A stretch of 64,000 bases of DNA, taken from contig JACKEV010000012.1 in NCBI GenBank assembly GCA_020632795.1, positions 124,001 through 188,000 of the forward strand, given 5' to 3'. The position numbers and the translations under genes were made by a program. Of this stretch, positions 42,015 to 50,815 are shown piece after piece (the stretch's first letter is position 1; each line of letters opens with the position of its first letter). This DNA comes from Alphaproteobacteria bacterium. Lineage in GTDB: Bacteria; Myxococcota_A; UBA796; CAJQPC01. The notes below the pieces were generated by a model. The model did not search any database. It was not told where the DNA came from and was given only the letters and a program-made list of their open reading frames with translations.

Positions 42015-42517
42015 TGGACCCCCGCGTCGTCGAGGCCCGCGCCTGGGCCATGGAGGCCCACGGCGACCAGCGCTATGGCGAGCACCCCTACGTCGTCCAC
42101 CTCGATCAGGTCGCCGCGACCCTGACCCCCTTCGGCGTCGAGGCCCGGGTCATGGGCTACCTGCACGACATCGTCGAGGACACCCCGGTCACCGAGGGCC
42201 AGGTCGCCGAGCGCTTCGGGGTCCACGTCGCGGCCTGCGTCGCTCTGGTCACCGACTGCGCGGGCCCCAACCGCAAGGCCCGCAAGGCCGCCACCCACGC
42301 CAAGCTCGCGGCGGTCCCGGCAGACGACCCCCGCGCCATCGCCCTGGTGGTCAAGGCCGCCGATCGCCTCAGCAACCTCCGCTCCTGCGTGCGGGACCGG
42401 AACCGCGGGCTGTTGAAGATGTACCGGCGCGAGCACCCTGCGTTCCGGGAGGCGGCGTTCCGGCCCGGCCTGTGCGACGCGCTGTGGGCGGAGATGGACC
42501 GGATCTGCGGTCCCTGA
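42014..42517 (+). CDS. Small HD-domain hydrolase, SpoT/Mesh1-like
   Basis: A 167-residue protein made only of an HD domain of the RelA/SpoT type. It has AMEAHGDQRYGEHPYVVHLDQVAATL, then YLHDIVEDTPV with the His-Asp pair and VVKAADRLSNLRS with the second metal Asp. This matches small alarmone hydrolases (Mesh1-like) that remove pyrophosphate from (p)ppGpp. No synthetase domain is present. A role in lowering stringent-response signals is inferred. The first base of its ATG is the last base of the upstream lipoprotein stop. Confidence 0.85.
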   Translation: MDPRVVEARAWAMEAHGDQRYGEHPYVVHLDQVAATLTPFGVEARVMGYLHDIVEDTPVTEGQVAERFGVHVAACVALVTDCAGPNRKARKAATHAKLAAVPADDPRAIALVVKAADRLSNLRSCVRDRNRGLLKMYRREHPAFREAAFRPGLCDALWAEMDRICGP

Positions 42518-42520
42518 CCC

Positions 42521-43672
42521 TCACACCGCGAACAGCTCCGCCGCCCCCAGCGCCACCGCCGGGTCGGCGTGGAAGCCCGCCAACCTCGGGTCCAGCCGGC
42601 TGAGCGCGGAGACCACCGCCTGGTTGGCGATGTACAGCTCGACGGTGCGCAGCGCCCGCCGCACGTCGTCCTCGGTGATGTCCCGGCCCGTCGCCAGCGC
42701 CCGGGCGAAGTAGAGCACCGCGTCGATCTGCAGCAGCAGGCGGGTGATGCCGGAGACCGCCGAGGGCACGTCCTTGAACACCCGCCGGCTGCGCAGCCGG
42801 GAGCGCATCACCTCGATGAGCAGCGCCTCGCCTGCGGCGGGCAGCGCGCCGGGGTGGGCGGCCACCGCGCGCATCGACACCGGGGCGTCCAGCAGGCGGC
42901 TGCGGTAGACGTGCCCGAAGCCCAGCACCCGCGGCAGCACCCAGATCCCGCGCAGGCGGTCCCAGAACCGGCTCTGGTCCACCAGATCGGCGTAGAGGGT
43001 CAGGGCGAAGGCGTAGCGCACCGGGCCGGGGGCGCGCTGCGGCGGCGTCTGCTGAAGGGCCGACGGGGTGGGGATCTCGGGGGCCTGCGCCGCGAAGAGG
43101 GCGAGCTGGCGCATGGCGTGGGAGAGGCGGTCCCCCATGGCCGCGAACAGCCGGTCGAGCAGCGCGTCGAGGGACGCCGTGTCCAGGTCCACGGCGGGGG
43201 TGAGGGGATAGACCGTGTCGGCGTCCGGGTCGGCCTCGCCGATGTCCTTGGGGAAGAGCGCGGCGATGGCCTCGGCCTGGGCGGTGATCGGCGCCCCCCG
43301 GCCCTCGGAGACCGCCTTGCAGCCGTAGTTGGCGGTGACCCAGACGTGCTCGTCCGAGGCGACGTGCAGGAACGGAAAGCGCCGGCAGGGGGTGGGCTTC
43401 GCGGCCTCGCCCCAGGCCTTGTGGATGGCGCAGAGCCGGTCGTCGTCCAGGAACACGCAGGCGGTGGAGCCGGGGGCCTTGGCGAGCTGCCAGAGGCCCG
43501 CCGGGCCGGGGATCACCGAGGCGTCGGGGGCGCGGCCCAGGGCGGCGAGGTCTCGGGCGCGCAGGGCCTCGGCCTCGTGCGCGGGCATCAGCACCGCCCA
43601 GGGGCTGCGGCAGCAGTCGCCGCAGGTCGTGCAGGTGTAGCGGGGGGCGGGGTCGATGCGGAGGACGGACAT
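42521..43672 (-). CDS. YkgJ/FliB-like Cys-cluster protein
   Basis: A 383-residue protein. The N-terminus has YTCTTCGDCCR (Cys14, 17, 20, 21), and later CVFLDDDRLCAIH and PCRRFPFLHV complete the Cys motif of the YkgJ family. Part of that family is the flagellin lysine-N-methylase FliB. The C-terminal half is helical with no motif. A metal or Fe-S cluster is likely. No flagellar genes are near, so a methylase role would need another target. It converges on the HD-domain gene with a 3-bp gap. Confidence 0.78.
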   Translation of the reverse strand: MSVLRIDPAPRYTCTTCGDCCRSPWAVLMPAHEAEALRARDLAALGRAPDASVIPGPAGLWQLAKAPGSTACVFLDDDRLCAIHKAWGEAAKPTPCRRFPFLHVASDEHVWVTANYGCKAVSEGRGAPITAQAEAIAALFPKDIGEADPDADTVYPLTPAVDLDTASLDALLDRLFAAMGDRLSHAMRQLALFAAQAPEIPTPSALQQTPPQRAPGPVRYAFALTLYADLVDQSRFWDRLRGIWVLPRVLGFGHVYRSRLLDAPVSMRAVAAHPGALPAAGEALLIEVMRSRLRSRRVFKDVPSAVSGITRLLLQIDAVLYFARALATGRDITEDDVRRALRTVELYIANQAVVSALSRLDPRLAGFHADPAVALGAAELFAV

Positions 43673-43690
43673 GAAATGTCCGTATCCCGT

Positions 43691-44365
43691 CTACGGTTGC
43701 GCTGGTCCCCCGCCCGTCGCGGCGTGGCAGGCCGCGCAGGTGGCCATCAGCTCGCCGTAGGCTTCGGCCCGGGCCGCTCGGGGGGTGCCGTGGGCGGCCA
43801 CCCGGCCGGCGAGCTGATGGACCCGGGCCTCCAGGGCGACGACCTCAGGAGAGCTGGCGGCCTCGCCCAGCTCGGCGGGCAGCATGGGGGTCTCGACCAG
43901 CGCCTCCCAGCCCGCGCGCAGGGCGTCCTCGGAGGGGGCGACGAGGCCCTCCCACAGCCGCTCCGCCGCCCACTGGTGCCGCAGCATGGCGGTGGCCGGG
44001 GGTGGGGCGGGGTCCTGGAGCATCTGCACCCCGGCGGCCTGGTGGCAGTCCCCGCAGGCGGCGCTGGCGTCGGCGACCACCGCCGCGGTGGCCGTGAGGT
44101 CGGCGCCGGACCGGGCCGGAGCGAGGGCCTTGCCCAGGGACTTCTCGGCGCGGGCGAGGTCCTCGGGGAGCTGCGGCACCGGCAGGCGGGCCCGCAGGGT
44201 CTCCAGGTTGTCCACGGCGGTGGCGGCGTCGCCCGCGATGATCGCGTCCCGGGCGGCGCTGACCTGGGCGTAGTGGTCCTCCATGTCCATGCGGACCTCC
44301 TGCTCGCGCAGCTCGTCAGGGGACTTCCACATCCAGCAGGCGGTCAGCAGGAGAAGGGGGAGCAC
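43691..44365 (-). CDS. Diheme c-type cytochrome-like lipoprotein
   Basis: A 224-residue protein with lipobox LLLTAC (Cys10). Two CxxCH heme sites occur: CGDCH at 104-108 and CAACH at 210-214. The rest is helical and rich in Ala and Leu, as in four-helix c-type cytochromes. It is probably exported and lipid-anchored in the periplasm and could carry electrons or sense redox state. It sits 18 bp upstream of the Cys-cluster protein gene on the same strand. No cytochrome maturation genes are in the window. Confidence 0.82.
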   Translation of the reverse strand: MLPLLLLTACWMWKSPDELREQEVRMDMEDHYAQVSAARDAIIAGDAATAVDNLETLRARLPVPQLPEDLARAEKSLGKALAPARSGADLTATAAVVADASAACGDCHQAAGVQMLQDPAPPPATAMLRHQWAAERLWEGLVAPSEDALRAGWEALVETPMLPAELGEAASSPEVVALEARVHQLAGRVAAHGTPRAARAEAYGELMATCAACHAATGGGPAQP

Positions 44366-44431
44366 GGGTGCCTCCGGGCGTTCAACCGAAGAGATGTAGC
44401 CCGTTTCGGCGGGAGAGGGGGGTGCGCTGGA

Positions 44432-44923
44432 TCAGAACCCCAGCGTCGCCTGCGCCCGCCCGCTCTCGTGCTCCAAGAGCCAGCGCTTGCGCCACACCCC
44501 GCCCGCGTAGCCGGTCAGGCTGCCGTCGGCGCCCACGACCCGGTGGCAGGGGATGATGAGGGCGACGCGGTTGGCCCCGTTGGCCGCCCCCACCGCCCGG
44601 GACGCGCCGGGGGAGCCCAGCGCCGCCGCCAGCGCGCCGTAGCTGGTCGTGCGCCCGGGGCGGACCCCACGCAGCGCGGCCCACACCCGCTGCTGGAAGT
44701 CGGTGCCTTGCGGGTCCACCGGCAGGTCCTCCAGCGCGTCGAGCGCGCCCCCGAAGTACGCATCCAGCGCCGCGATGACGCCGTGGGGATCGCCCTCATG
44801 GAAGGTCGCGTCGCTGAAGGTGGGGGTGTGGCCCTCGAAGTCGAGGGCGACGACCCCTGCGGCGCTGGAGATGGCCGTCATGGCGCCCAGGGGTGTGGAG
44901 GTCTGCGCGAGGAAGAGCTGCAT
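44432..44923 (-). CDS. ogt: Methylated-DNA-[protein]-cysteine S-methyltransferase, second copy
   Basis: A 163-residue protein with IIPCHRVVG, GTDFQQRVWAALRGVRPGRT and YAGGVWRKRWLLEHE, the same family as the 24843 gene. The two differ outside the core, so this is a paralogue rather than a recent duplicate. It stands alone between a cytochrome gene and a divergent membrane protein gene. Length is normal for a stand-alone Ogt. Constitutive housekeeping repair is a reasonable guess, in contrast to the Ada-linked copy. Confidence 0.93.
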   Translation of the reverse strand: MQLFLAQTSTPLGAMTAISSAAGVVALDFEGHTPTFSDATFHEGDPHGVIAALDAYFGGALDALEDLPVDPQGTDFQQRVWAALRGVRPGRTTSYGALAAALGSPGASRAVGAANGANRVALIIPCHRVVGADGSLTGYAGGVWRKRWLLEHESGRAQATLGF

Positions 44924-45006
44924 CGACAGGCTGTATCGTGGCCCCCGGCGCGACGCCGCTGCGCGATGGGCGATGGTGTCGCGATCGGCTACGTCTTGAA
45001 GAGACC

Positions 45007-45684
45007 ATGTCCAAGACGACCTTCGCCAAGATCGCCCTGCTGTTGCTCCTCGGCGCGGGGGCCGTGGGGCTGTGGGTCTCCGGGGCCTACGAGAACCTGG
45101 ATCCCGAGTCCGCCCGCCAGCTCCTGATCGCCGCCGGGCCCTGGGGGGCGCTGGCGTATGTGGTCGCGGCCTCCCTGATGCAGCCGCTGGGCATCTCCAT
45201 CCACCTCTTCCTGCTCACCGCCGCGATGGTGTGGCCTCCGGCGGTGGCGGTGACGCTCGGCTGGCTGGCCTCCATCGGCAGCGGCCTCACCGCCTATGGG
45301 TTCGCCCGCTTCATGGCCCGGAGCTGGGTCCGCAAGCGCCTGCCCGAGCGCCTGACCCGCTACGACCAGCGCCTCGCCGAGAACGGCTTCCGCACGGTGG
45401 TCCTGCTGCGGCTCCTCTTCTTCACCAGCCCGCCGCTGCAGCTCATGTTGGGGGTGTCCCGGGTGCGCTTCGCGGCCTTCCTGGCGGGCACGGCGGTGGG
45501 CAACTTCCCCCAGGTGGTCGTCTCGGTGTTCGCAGGCGCCTGGCTCAAGGAGTACACCGAGACCCACCCGCCGGAGACCTGGCCGTGGGGGGAGATCCTG
45601 CCGACGGTGTTCGCCGTGGCCGCGATGCTGTTCGGCGCGAAGCTGGCCTGGGACCGCCTGCGGCCCGTCACCGGCGAGGCTTGA
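45007..45684 (+). CDS. VTT/TVP38-TMEM64-family membrane protein
   Basis: A 225-residue inner-membrane protein with about six hydrophobic segments. The central part (GISIHLFLLTAAMVWPPAVAVTLGWLASIGSGLTAYGFARFMAR) and LLRLLFFTSPPLQLMLGVSRVRFAAFLAGTAVGNFP match the VTT domain of the DedA/TVP38 superfamily, proposed lipid scramblases or transporters. No start-defining Shine-Dalgarno is clear beyond a GAAGAGA 4 bp before the ATG. Its last 17 bp overlap convergent cyaY. Confidence 0.82.
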   Translation: MSKTTFAKIALLLLLGAGAVGLWVSGAYENLDPESARQLLIAAGPWGALAYVVAASLMQPLGISIHLFLLTAAMVWPPAVAVTLGWLASIGSGLTAYGFARFMARSWVRKRLPERLTRYDQRLAENGFRTVVLLRLLFFTSPPLQLMLGVSRVRFAAFLAGTAVGNFPQVVVSVFAGAWLKEYTETHPPETWPWGEILPTVFAVAAMLFGAKLAWDRLRPVTGEA

Positions 45685-46000
45685 ACACCACCGGCATCTT
45701 GAGCTTGTCGCCGTAGAGCTTCGAGAGCAGCGGCAGCATGGGCTCGCCGGTGTCCCGCTCCACCCAGGCCGAGCCGTCCCAGCGGAAGTGCCACGCGGTG
45801 AGGTTCGCCGAGAGCCACAGCTCCTGCACCGGGACCTGCTGGGAGAGCACGTAGGTGCCGCCGGACTCGAAGGCGCAGCTCACCACCCCGTCGGAGAGCA
45901 CCGGATCGATGTCGTCGGTGTCCAGCCGATCGATCTGATCGAAGAGGTGTTCGAGGGTCTCACCGACGAATGCGCGGAACGCCTGCTCGGTCATCGACAT
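45668..46000 (-). CDS. cyaY: Frataxin-like iron-sulfur assembly protein CyaY
   Basis: Iron-binding regulator of Fe-S cluster assembly. The 110-residue product matches the frataxin family in length and order: EQAFRAFVGETLEHLFDQID, an acidic first helix with DTDDIDPVL, GVVSCAFESGGTYVLSQQVP, ELWLSANLTAWHF and PLLSKLYG. The start ATG 46000 has GGAGG 5 bp upstream. It is divergent from sucA (127 bp apart), hence possibly co-regulated with the oxoglutarate dehydrogenase, whose pathway partners include Fe-S enzymes. Confidence 0.9.
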   Translation of the reverse strand: MSMTEQAFRAFVGETLEHLFDQIDRLDTDDIDPVLSDGVVSCAFESGGTYVLSQQVPVQELWLSANLTAWHFRWDGSAWVERDTGEPMLPLLSKLYGDKLKMPVVFKPRR

Positions 46001-46081
46001 GGGGGCCTCCGAGGGGGGATGTTCAGCCCTATCGTGTCCCGGGCGCGCCCGCAGCCGGATGGGGCCGCCGGGGGGGGAACG

Positions 46082-46090
46082 TGCTAGGAT
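46082..46090 (+). promoter_or_regulatory. Extended -10 candidate for sucA
   Basis: TGCTAGGAT fits an extended -10 (TGn-TAGGAT), 37 bp before the GTG at 46128. No -35 hexamer is evident. Confidence 0.35.
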
Positions 46091-46127
46091 CCTCCCCCTT
46101 GGGACCCTACGCCCGTTTGAGGACATC

Positions 46128-48953
46128 GTGGACATCAACAGCCTGCTGAATGGTGAGAACGCCGCCTTCCTGGACGCCCAGTACGCCGCCTGGCGCACCG
46201 AACCGGCCTCGGTCGACGCCTGGCTGCGCGAGCTGTTCGAGGAGCTGGACGACGGCCACCCGGTGAACGGCGGCCCCGTGCCCGGCAGCACCCCGCGCTT
46301 CACCCACCGTTCCATCTTCAACCCCGGCGGGGCCACCGCCCCCAGCGCCGGGGTGGGCGCGGACATCCGGCTGGCCTCCAAGGTCCCGCAGATCATCAAC
46401 GCCTACCGGGTGCGCGGGCACATGCTCGCCGACATCGACCCCCTCCAGCGCCGCGAGCAGGTCGAGCACCCCGAGGTGACCCTGTCCTACTACGGCCTCA
46501 GCGACAGCGACCTGGACACCCCGGTCGACAGCGCGCCCATCTTCGGCGAGCCCCGCGTCTCCACCCTGCGGAAGATCCTGGCCCGCCTGCATGGCGCCTA
46601 CTGCGACTCCCTGGGCGTGGAGTTCATGAACATCCAGGACCTGGACCAGAAGCTCTGGCTCCAGCGGCGCATGGAGACCATCCACGACAAGCCGGTGCTC
46701 ACCCACGACGAGGAGGTGCGCGTGCTGCGCAAGCTCTCCGACGCCGAGGGCTTCGAGCGCATGCTGCACACCCGGTTTCCCGGCACCAAGCGCTTCTCCC
46801 TGGAGGGCGCCGAGCCCCTCATCCCGCTGCTGGACCTGCTGATCGAGCACGCCGCGGCCAGCGGGGTGAAGGAGATCATCATCGGCATGGCCCACCGCGG
46901 CCGGCTGAACGTGCTCACCAACATCATGGACAAGCCCGCCCAGATGATCGTGCGGGAGTTCGAGGACACCCCCTTGAGCTCGTTCCAGGGCTCGGGCGAC
47001 GTGAAGTACCACCTGGGCTACTCCAGCGATCCCGTCACCATCCGGGGCGACAAGGTCCACCTCTCCCTGGCCTTCAACCCCTCCCACCTGGAGGCGGTCA
47101 ACCCGGTGGTCGAGGGCCGCGTCCGGGCCAAGCAGGACCGCTACCTCTACACCGAGGGCGCCGGCGAGGACAAGGACCACATCCGCAAGGGCCTCGCCCT
47201 GCTGCTGCACGGCGACGCGGCCTTCGCCGGCCAGGGCCTGGTGGCCGAGACCCTCAACCTCTCGGATCTGGCCGGATACCGCAGCGGCGGCACCATCCAC
47301 GTCATCGTCAACAACCAGATCGGCTTCACCACCCCCCCCCACGAGGCCCGCTCCACCCCCTACGCCACCGACGTGGCCCGCATGCTCGCGGTGCCCATCT
47401 TCCACGTCAACGGCGAGGACGCCAAGGCGGTCGCGGCCGCGGTGCAGGTGGCCGTGGAGTGGCGGCAGCGCTTCCACCGCGACGTCGTCATCGACATGTA
47501 CTGCTACCGCAAGCACGGCCACAACGAGGGCGACGAGCCCAGCTTCACCCAGCCGCTGATGTACGACGAGATCCGCTCGCGGCCCACCCCGCGCCAGGTC
47601 TGCGCCCGGAAGCTGGTGGCCTCCGGCGACCTCACCCAGGAGGAGGTCGACGCCATCTTCGGGGAGTCCCGCGAGCGCATGGAGCGCAGCTCCGACGGGG
47701 ACGTCCACTACGACTCCTACATCGGCAACACCACCTCCGACATGGGGCGGCTGTGGCGCCAGCACGTCGGCGGCACCCTGCGCGACCCCTGCGACACCAC
47801 CTTCCCGCTCGACGCGCTGCGCCAGCTCCTCATCGACGCCAACACCCTGCCCCCCGGCTTCCACGCCCACGCCAAGATCAAGCGCCTGCTCAAGCAGCGC
47901 CGCGAGGTCGCCCGGGGCGAGCGGCCGGTGAGCTGGGCCGAGGCCGAGCAGGCCGCCTACGCCACGCTGGTGGTCGGCGGCTCCCGCGTGCGCCTCTCCG
48001 GCCAGGACTCCGGCCGCGGCACCTTCTCCCACCGCCACGCCGTGCTCACCGACATCACCGACGGGCGCGAGATCTTCCCCCTGGACCACCTGCGCGAGGG
48101 CCAGGCCCGCTTCCAGGTCATGGACTCCATGCTGTCCGAGGCCGCGGTGCTGGGCTTCGAGTACGGCTACACCCTGGACTACCCCGACGCCCTGGTCCTC
48201 TGGGAGGCCCAGTTCGGCGACTTCGCCAACGGCGCCCAGGTCATCATCGACCAGTTCATCGTCGCGGGGGAGCAGAAGTGGAACCGCTGCTCCGGCCTCG
48301 TGATGCTCCTGCCCCACGGCTACGAGGGCCAGGGCCCCGAGCACTCCTCCGCCCGCATCGAGCGCTACCTGATGCTCTGCGCCGAGGACAACATCCAGCT
48401 CGCCAACTGCACCACCCCAGCCAACTTCTACCACCTCCTGCGGCGTCAGGCGCTGCGCCGGGTGCGCAAGCCGCTGATCGTCTTCACCCCCAAGTCGCTG
48501 CTGCGGCACCCCGACTGCATCTCCAACCTGGAGGACCTCGCCGAGGGCGCCTTCCAGCCGGTCATCCCGGAGCACGAGGACCTCGACCCGGCGGAGGTGC
48601 GGCGGGTCGCGCTCTGCCAGGGCAAGGTCTACTACGACCTGCTGGCCGAGCGCCGCCAGCGCGAGGACAAGGGCGTGGCGCTGGTCCGGGTCGAGGAGCT
48701 CTACCCCTACCCCCGCGACCTCATCGACGCCCAGGTGAACCGCTTCCCCCGGGCCGAGGTCGTCTGGTGTCAGGAGGAGCCCCGCAACATGGGCGCCTGG
48801 CCGGTCTACTGCGACTGGCTGCGCGAGCAGCTCCCCCGGGATCGCCAGCCCCGCTACATCGGCCGCAAGCCCGCCGCGTCCCCCGCCGCCGGCTCCCACA
48901 GCGCGCACCAGCGCGAGCTGACGGCGATCCTGGACGCCACGTTCGCCTCTTAG
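46128..48953 (+). CDS. sucA: 2-Oxoglutarate dehydrogenase E1 subunit
   Basis: Thiamine-diphosphate-dependent decarboxylase of the TCA cycle. The 941-residue protein has INAYRVRGHMLADIDPL, the substrate/cofactor blocks IIIGMAHRGRLNVL, GDAAFAGQGLVAETLNL, YRKHGHNEGDEPSFTQP and the C-terminal transketolase-like region ending near VWCQEEPRNMGAW. Length is close to E. coli SucA (933). The start is GTG 46128 with GAGG 5 bp upstream; the open frame upstream (45999) has no family similarity. sucB follows 89 bp later with a possible own promoter. Confidence 0.95.
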   Translation: MDINSLLNGENAAFLDAQYAAWRTEPASVDAWLRELFEELDDGHPVNGGPVPGSTPRFTHRSIFNPGGATAPSAGVGADIRLASKVPQIINAYRVRGHMLADIDPLQRREQVEHPEVTLSYYGLSDSDLDTPVDSAPIFGEPRVSTLRKILARLHGAYCDSLGVEFMNIQDLDQKLWLQRRMETIHDKPVLTHDEEVRVLRKLSDAEGFERMLHTRFPGTKRFSLEGAEPLIPLLDLLIEHAAASGVKEIIIGMAHRGRLNVLTNIMDKPAQMIVREFEDTPLSSFQGSGDVKYHLGYSSDPVTIRGDKVHLSLAFNPSHLEAVNPVVEGRVRAKQDRYLYTEGAGEDKDHIRKGLALLLHGDAAFAGQGLVAETLNLSDLAGYRSGGTIHVIVNNQIGFTTPPHEARSTPYATDVARMLAVPIFHVNGEDAKAVAAAVQVAVEWRQRFHRDVVIDMYCYRKHGHNEGDEPSFTQPLMYDEIRSRPTPRQVCARKLVASGDLTQEEVDAIFGESRERMERSSDGDVHYDSYIGNTTSDMGRLWRQHVGGTLRDPCDTTFPLDALRQLLIDANTLPPGFHAHAKIKRLLKQRREVARGERPVSWAEAEQAAYATLVVGGSRVRLSGQDSGRGTFSHRHAVLTDITDGREIFPLDHLREGQARFQVMDSMLSEAAVLGFEYGYTLDYPDALVLWEAQFGDFANGAQVIIDQFIVAGEQKWNRCSGLVMLLPHGYEGQGPEHSSARIERYLMLCAEDNIQLANCTTPANFYHLLRRQALRRVRKPLIVFTPKSLLRHPDCISNLEDLAEGAFQPVIPEHEDLDPAEVRRVALCQGKVYYDLLAERRQREDKGVALVRVEELYPYPRDLIDAQVNRFPRAEVVWCQEEPRNMGAWPVYCDWLREQLPRDRQPRYIGRKPAASPAAGSHSAHQRELTAILDATFAS

Positions 48954-48972
48954 ACCCCCCTCCCGGATCGCC

Positions 48973-49000
48973 TTGTAAACCAACCCCGGATCGGTAAAGT
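48973..49000 (+). promoter_or_regulatory. Candidate sigma-70 promoter before sucB
   Basis: TTGTAA (48973-48978) and TAAAGT (48995-49000) are 16 bp apart in the sucA-sucB gap, 42 bp before the ATG. It could supply E2 independently of sucA. Confidence 0.42.
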
Positions 49001-49042
49001 GGTGCCCTGCTCGGGCCCCAGGTCCGCCAAGATGGAGATGTC

Positions 49043-50224
49043 ATGTCTGTGGACGTCGTGATCCCCCAGGTCGGTGAGTCGATCACCACGGTCTTCGTCG
49101 CCCGCTGGATCGTGCCGGTGGGCCAGTTCGTCGCCGCGGGTGAGCCCGTCCTGGAGATCGACTCCGACAAGGCCTCGATGGAGGTCCCCGCCCCCGAGGG
49201 CGGCGTGGTCACCGAGCACCTCGCAGAGGAGGGCGACGAGATCGAGATCGGCGCCGCCGTCGCCCGGCTGGACCCCGCTGAGGGCCCCGCCGAGCCCGCC
49301 GAGGCGTCCGCCCAGACCCCCGCCGAGGCTCCCGCCGCCAGCGGCAAGAAGCAGAGCGGCCCCGCCGCCCGCCAGGCCGCCTCCCAGTCCGGCGTGGACA
49401 TCAACGCCGTCGAGGGCACCGGCACCCGAGGGCGCGTCCTGAGCAAGGACGTGCGCGCCGCCGCCACCCAGAGCGCCCCGGCCCCGGTCGCCCCGGCCAC
49501 CCCCGCCGCGCCCACGGACGACGACGCCCTGGTCGAGGTCGTGCGCATGTCGCCGCTGCGCCGCACCATCGCCCGCCGCCTCGTCGAGGCCCAGCAGACC
49601 GCCGCGATGCTGACCACCTTCAACGAGATCGACATGAGCCGCGTCATGGCCCTGCGCAAGCAGTACCAGGACCGCTTCGTCGCCCGCTACGGCATCAAGC
49701 TCGGCTTCATGTCCTTCTTCGTGAAGGCCGCCATCGAGGCGCTCAAGGAGTACCCGGCGGTCAACGCCGAGCTGCGCGACGACTCGATCGTCTACAAGCG
49801 CTACTACAACATCGGCGTCGCCGTCTCCGGCCCCAAGGGCCTGGTCGTCCCGGTGGTCAAGGGCGCCGACCGCCTCAGCTTCGCCCAGACCGAGCAGGCC
49901 ATCGCGGCGCTGGCCGTCCGGGCCCGCGACAACAAGCTCACCCCCGATGACTTCGCCGACGGCACCTTCACCCTGTCCAACGGCGGCGTGTTCGGGTCCC
50001 TGATGTCGACCCCCATCCTCAACCCCCCCCAGGTCGGCATCCTGGGCATGCACGCCATCCAGAGCCGCCCGGTGGGGGTCGACGGCCAGATCGTGCTGCG
50101 CCCGATGATGTACGTGGCGATGTCCTACGACCACCGCATCATCGACGGACGCGAGGCGGTCAGCTTCCTCGTGCGCATCAAGGAGCTGGTCGAGGCCCCC
50201 GAGCGCATCCTGTTCGAGGTCTGA
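49043..50224 (+). CDS. sucB: Dihydrolipoyl succinyltransferase (E2 of 2-oxoglutarate dehydrogenase)
   Basis: The 393-residue E2 protein starts with one lipoyl domain (VDVVIPQVGESITT; lipoylated Lys43 in EIDSDKASMEVP). A Pro/Ala/Glu linker, a peripheral subunit-binding domain (AARQAASQSGVDINAVEGTG, about 110-145) and the catalytic domain with SYDHRIIDGREAV follow, with His and Asp catalytic. One lipoyl domain and the position directly after sucA support SucB over PDH E2. The E3 (lpd) is not in the window. LipB at 811 belongs to the pathway that lipoylates it. Confidence 0.95.
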   Translation: MSVDVVIPQVGESITTVFVARWIVPVGQFVAAGEPVLEIDSDKASMEVPAPEGGVVTEHLAEEGDEIEIGAAVARLDPAEGPAEPAEASAQTPAEAPAASGKKQSGPAARQAASQSGVDINAVEGTGTRGRVLSKDVRAAATQSAPAPVAPATPAAPTDDDALVEVVRMSPLRRTIARRLVEAQQTAAMLTTFNEIDMSRVMALRKQYQDRFVARYGIKLGFMSFFVKAAIEALKEYPAVNAELRDDSIVYKRYYNIGVAVSGPKGLVVPVVKGADRLSFAQTEQAIAALAVRARDNKLTPDDFADGTFTLSNGGVFGSLMSTPILNPPQVGILGMHAIQSRPVGVDGQIVLRPMMYVAMSYDHRIIDGREAVSFLVRIKELVEAPERILFEV

Positions 50225-50227
50225 GTC

Positions 50228-50815
50228 ATGGGCTGGCTGGCCGCCCTGCTGCTGATCGGGGGGGCCGCTGCTCAGGAAGGGCCGGACGCGGAGCCGGAGG
50301 CCCGCACGGTGCCCGGCCCCGCCTGGGTGCAGGTGGGGGTCCACCTGGACCTGCGCGCCTCCACCCAGATCGCGGAGAGCGTGCTGCTGCGCGGTGGGAT
50401 CACCCGGCCCAGCGGGCTGCAGCTCGGGGGCGGCGTCACCTACAGCTCCCCCCGGGAGATGCGCGAGGTCGGCGACGCCCGCACCTTCAGGAGCTGGAGC
50501 CTGGACGTCGGCGCCTGGTGGTGGTCGCGCGGGGCCTGGGCGCCGGGCCTGGGGGTCACCGGCGGGCTGGCCATGCGCCGATTCCACGGCCCGTGGGGCC
50601 CGGTGGACGCGGTCTACATCCCCACCCTGGGGGTGGAGGCCGGCTTCGCTGTCCCGCTGGGCAAGCTGCTCTCGGTGGTGCCTGGCGTGCGCGCCCAGGC
50701 CGACCTGCGCCGCATCGAGGTGCGGGTCGCCGACGAGCCCGTGGCGCTCCTGTCCCCGTTCGAGCTGACCGCGGGGCTCTCGCTGGTCTATCCCCCGCTG
50801 AGCGAACGTCCGTGA
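50228..50815 (+). CDS. Predicted exported beta-barrel-like protein
   Basis: A 195-residue protein with a signal peptide (MGWLAALLLIGGAAA, then QEGPDAEPE). The mature part has alternating amphipathic strands (VQVGVHLDLRAS, LQLGGGVTYSS, WSLDVGAWWW, GLGVTGGLAMRRF), consistent with a small outer-membrane barrel. It starts 3 bp after sucB and its stop overlaps the following ATG, so co-transcription with sucB is possible though functionally unlikely. Unrecognised family. Confidence 0.68.
   Translation: MGWLAALLLIGGAAAQEGPDAEPEARTVPGPAWVQVGVHLDLRASTQIAESVLLRGGITRPSGLQLGGGVTYSSPREMREVGDARTFRSWSLDVGAWWWSRGAWAPGLGVTGGLAMRRFHGPWGPVDAVYIPTLGVEAGFAVPLGKLLSVVPGVRAQADLRRIEVRVADEPVALLSPFELTAGLSLVYPPLSERP

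Noticed and set aside
45999..46127. N-terminal extension of SucA
   Set aside because: Open frame only. No family similarity, and the GTG at 46128 has a ribosome-binding site.
46107..48983. 958-codon minus-strand frame over sucA
   Set aside because: Shadow frame; sucA motifs lie on the plus strand.
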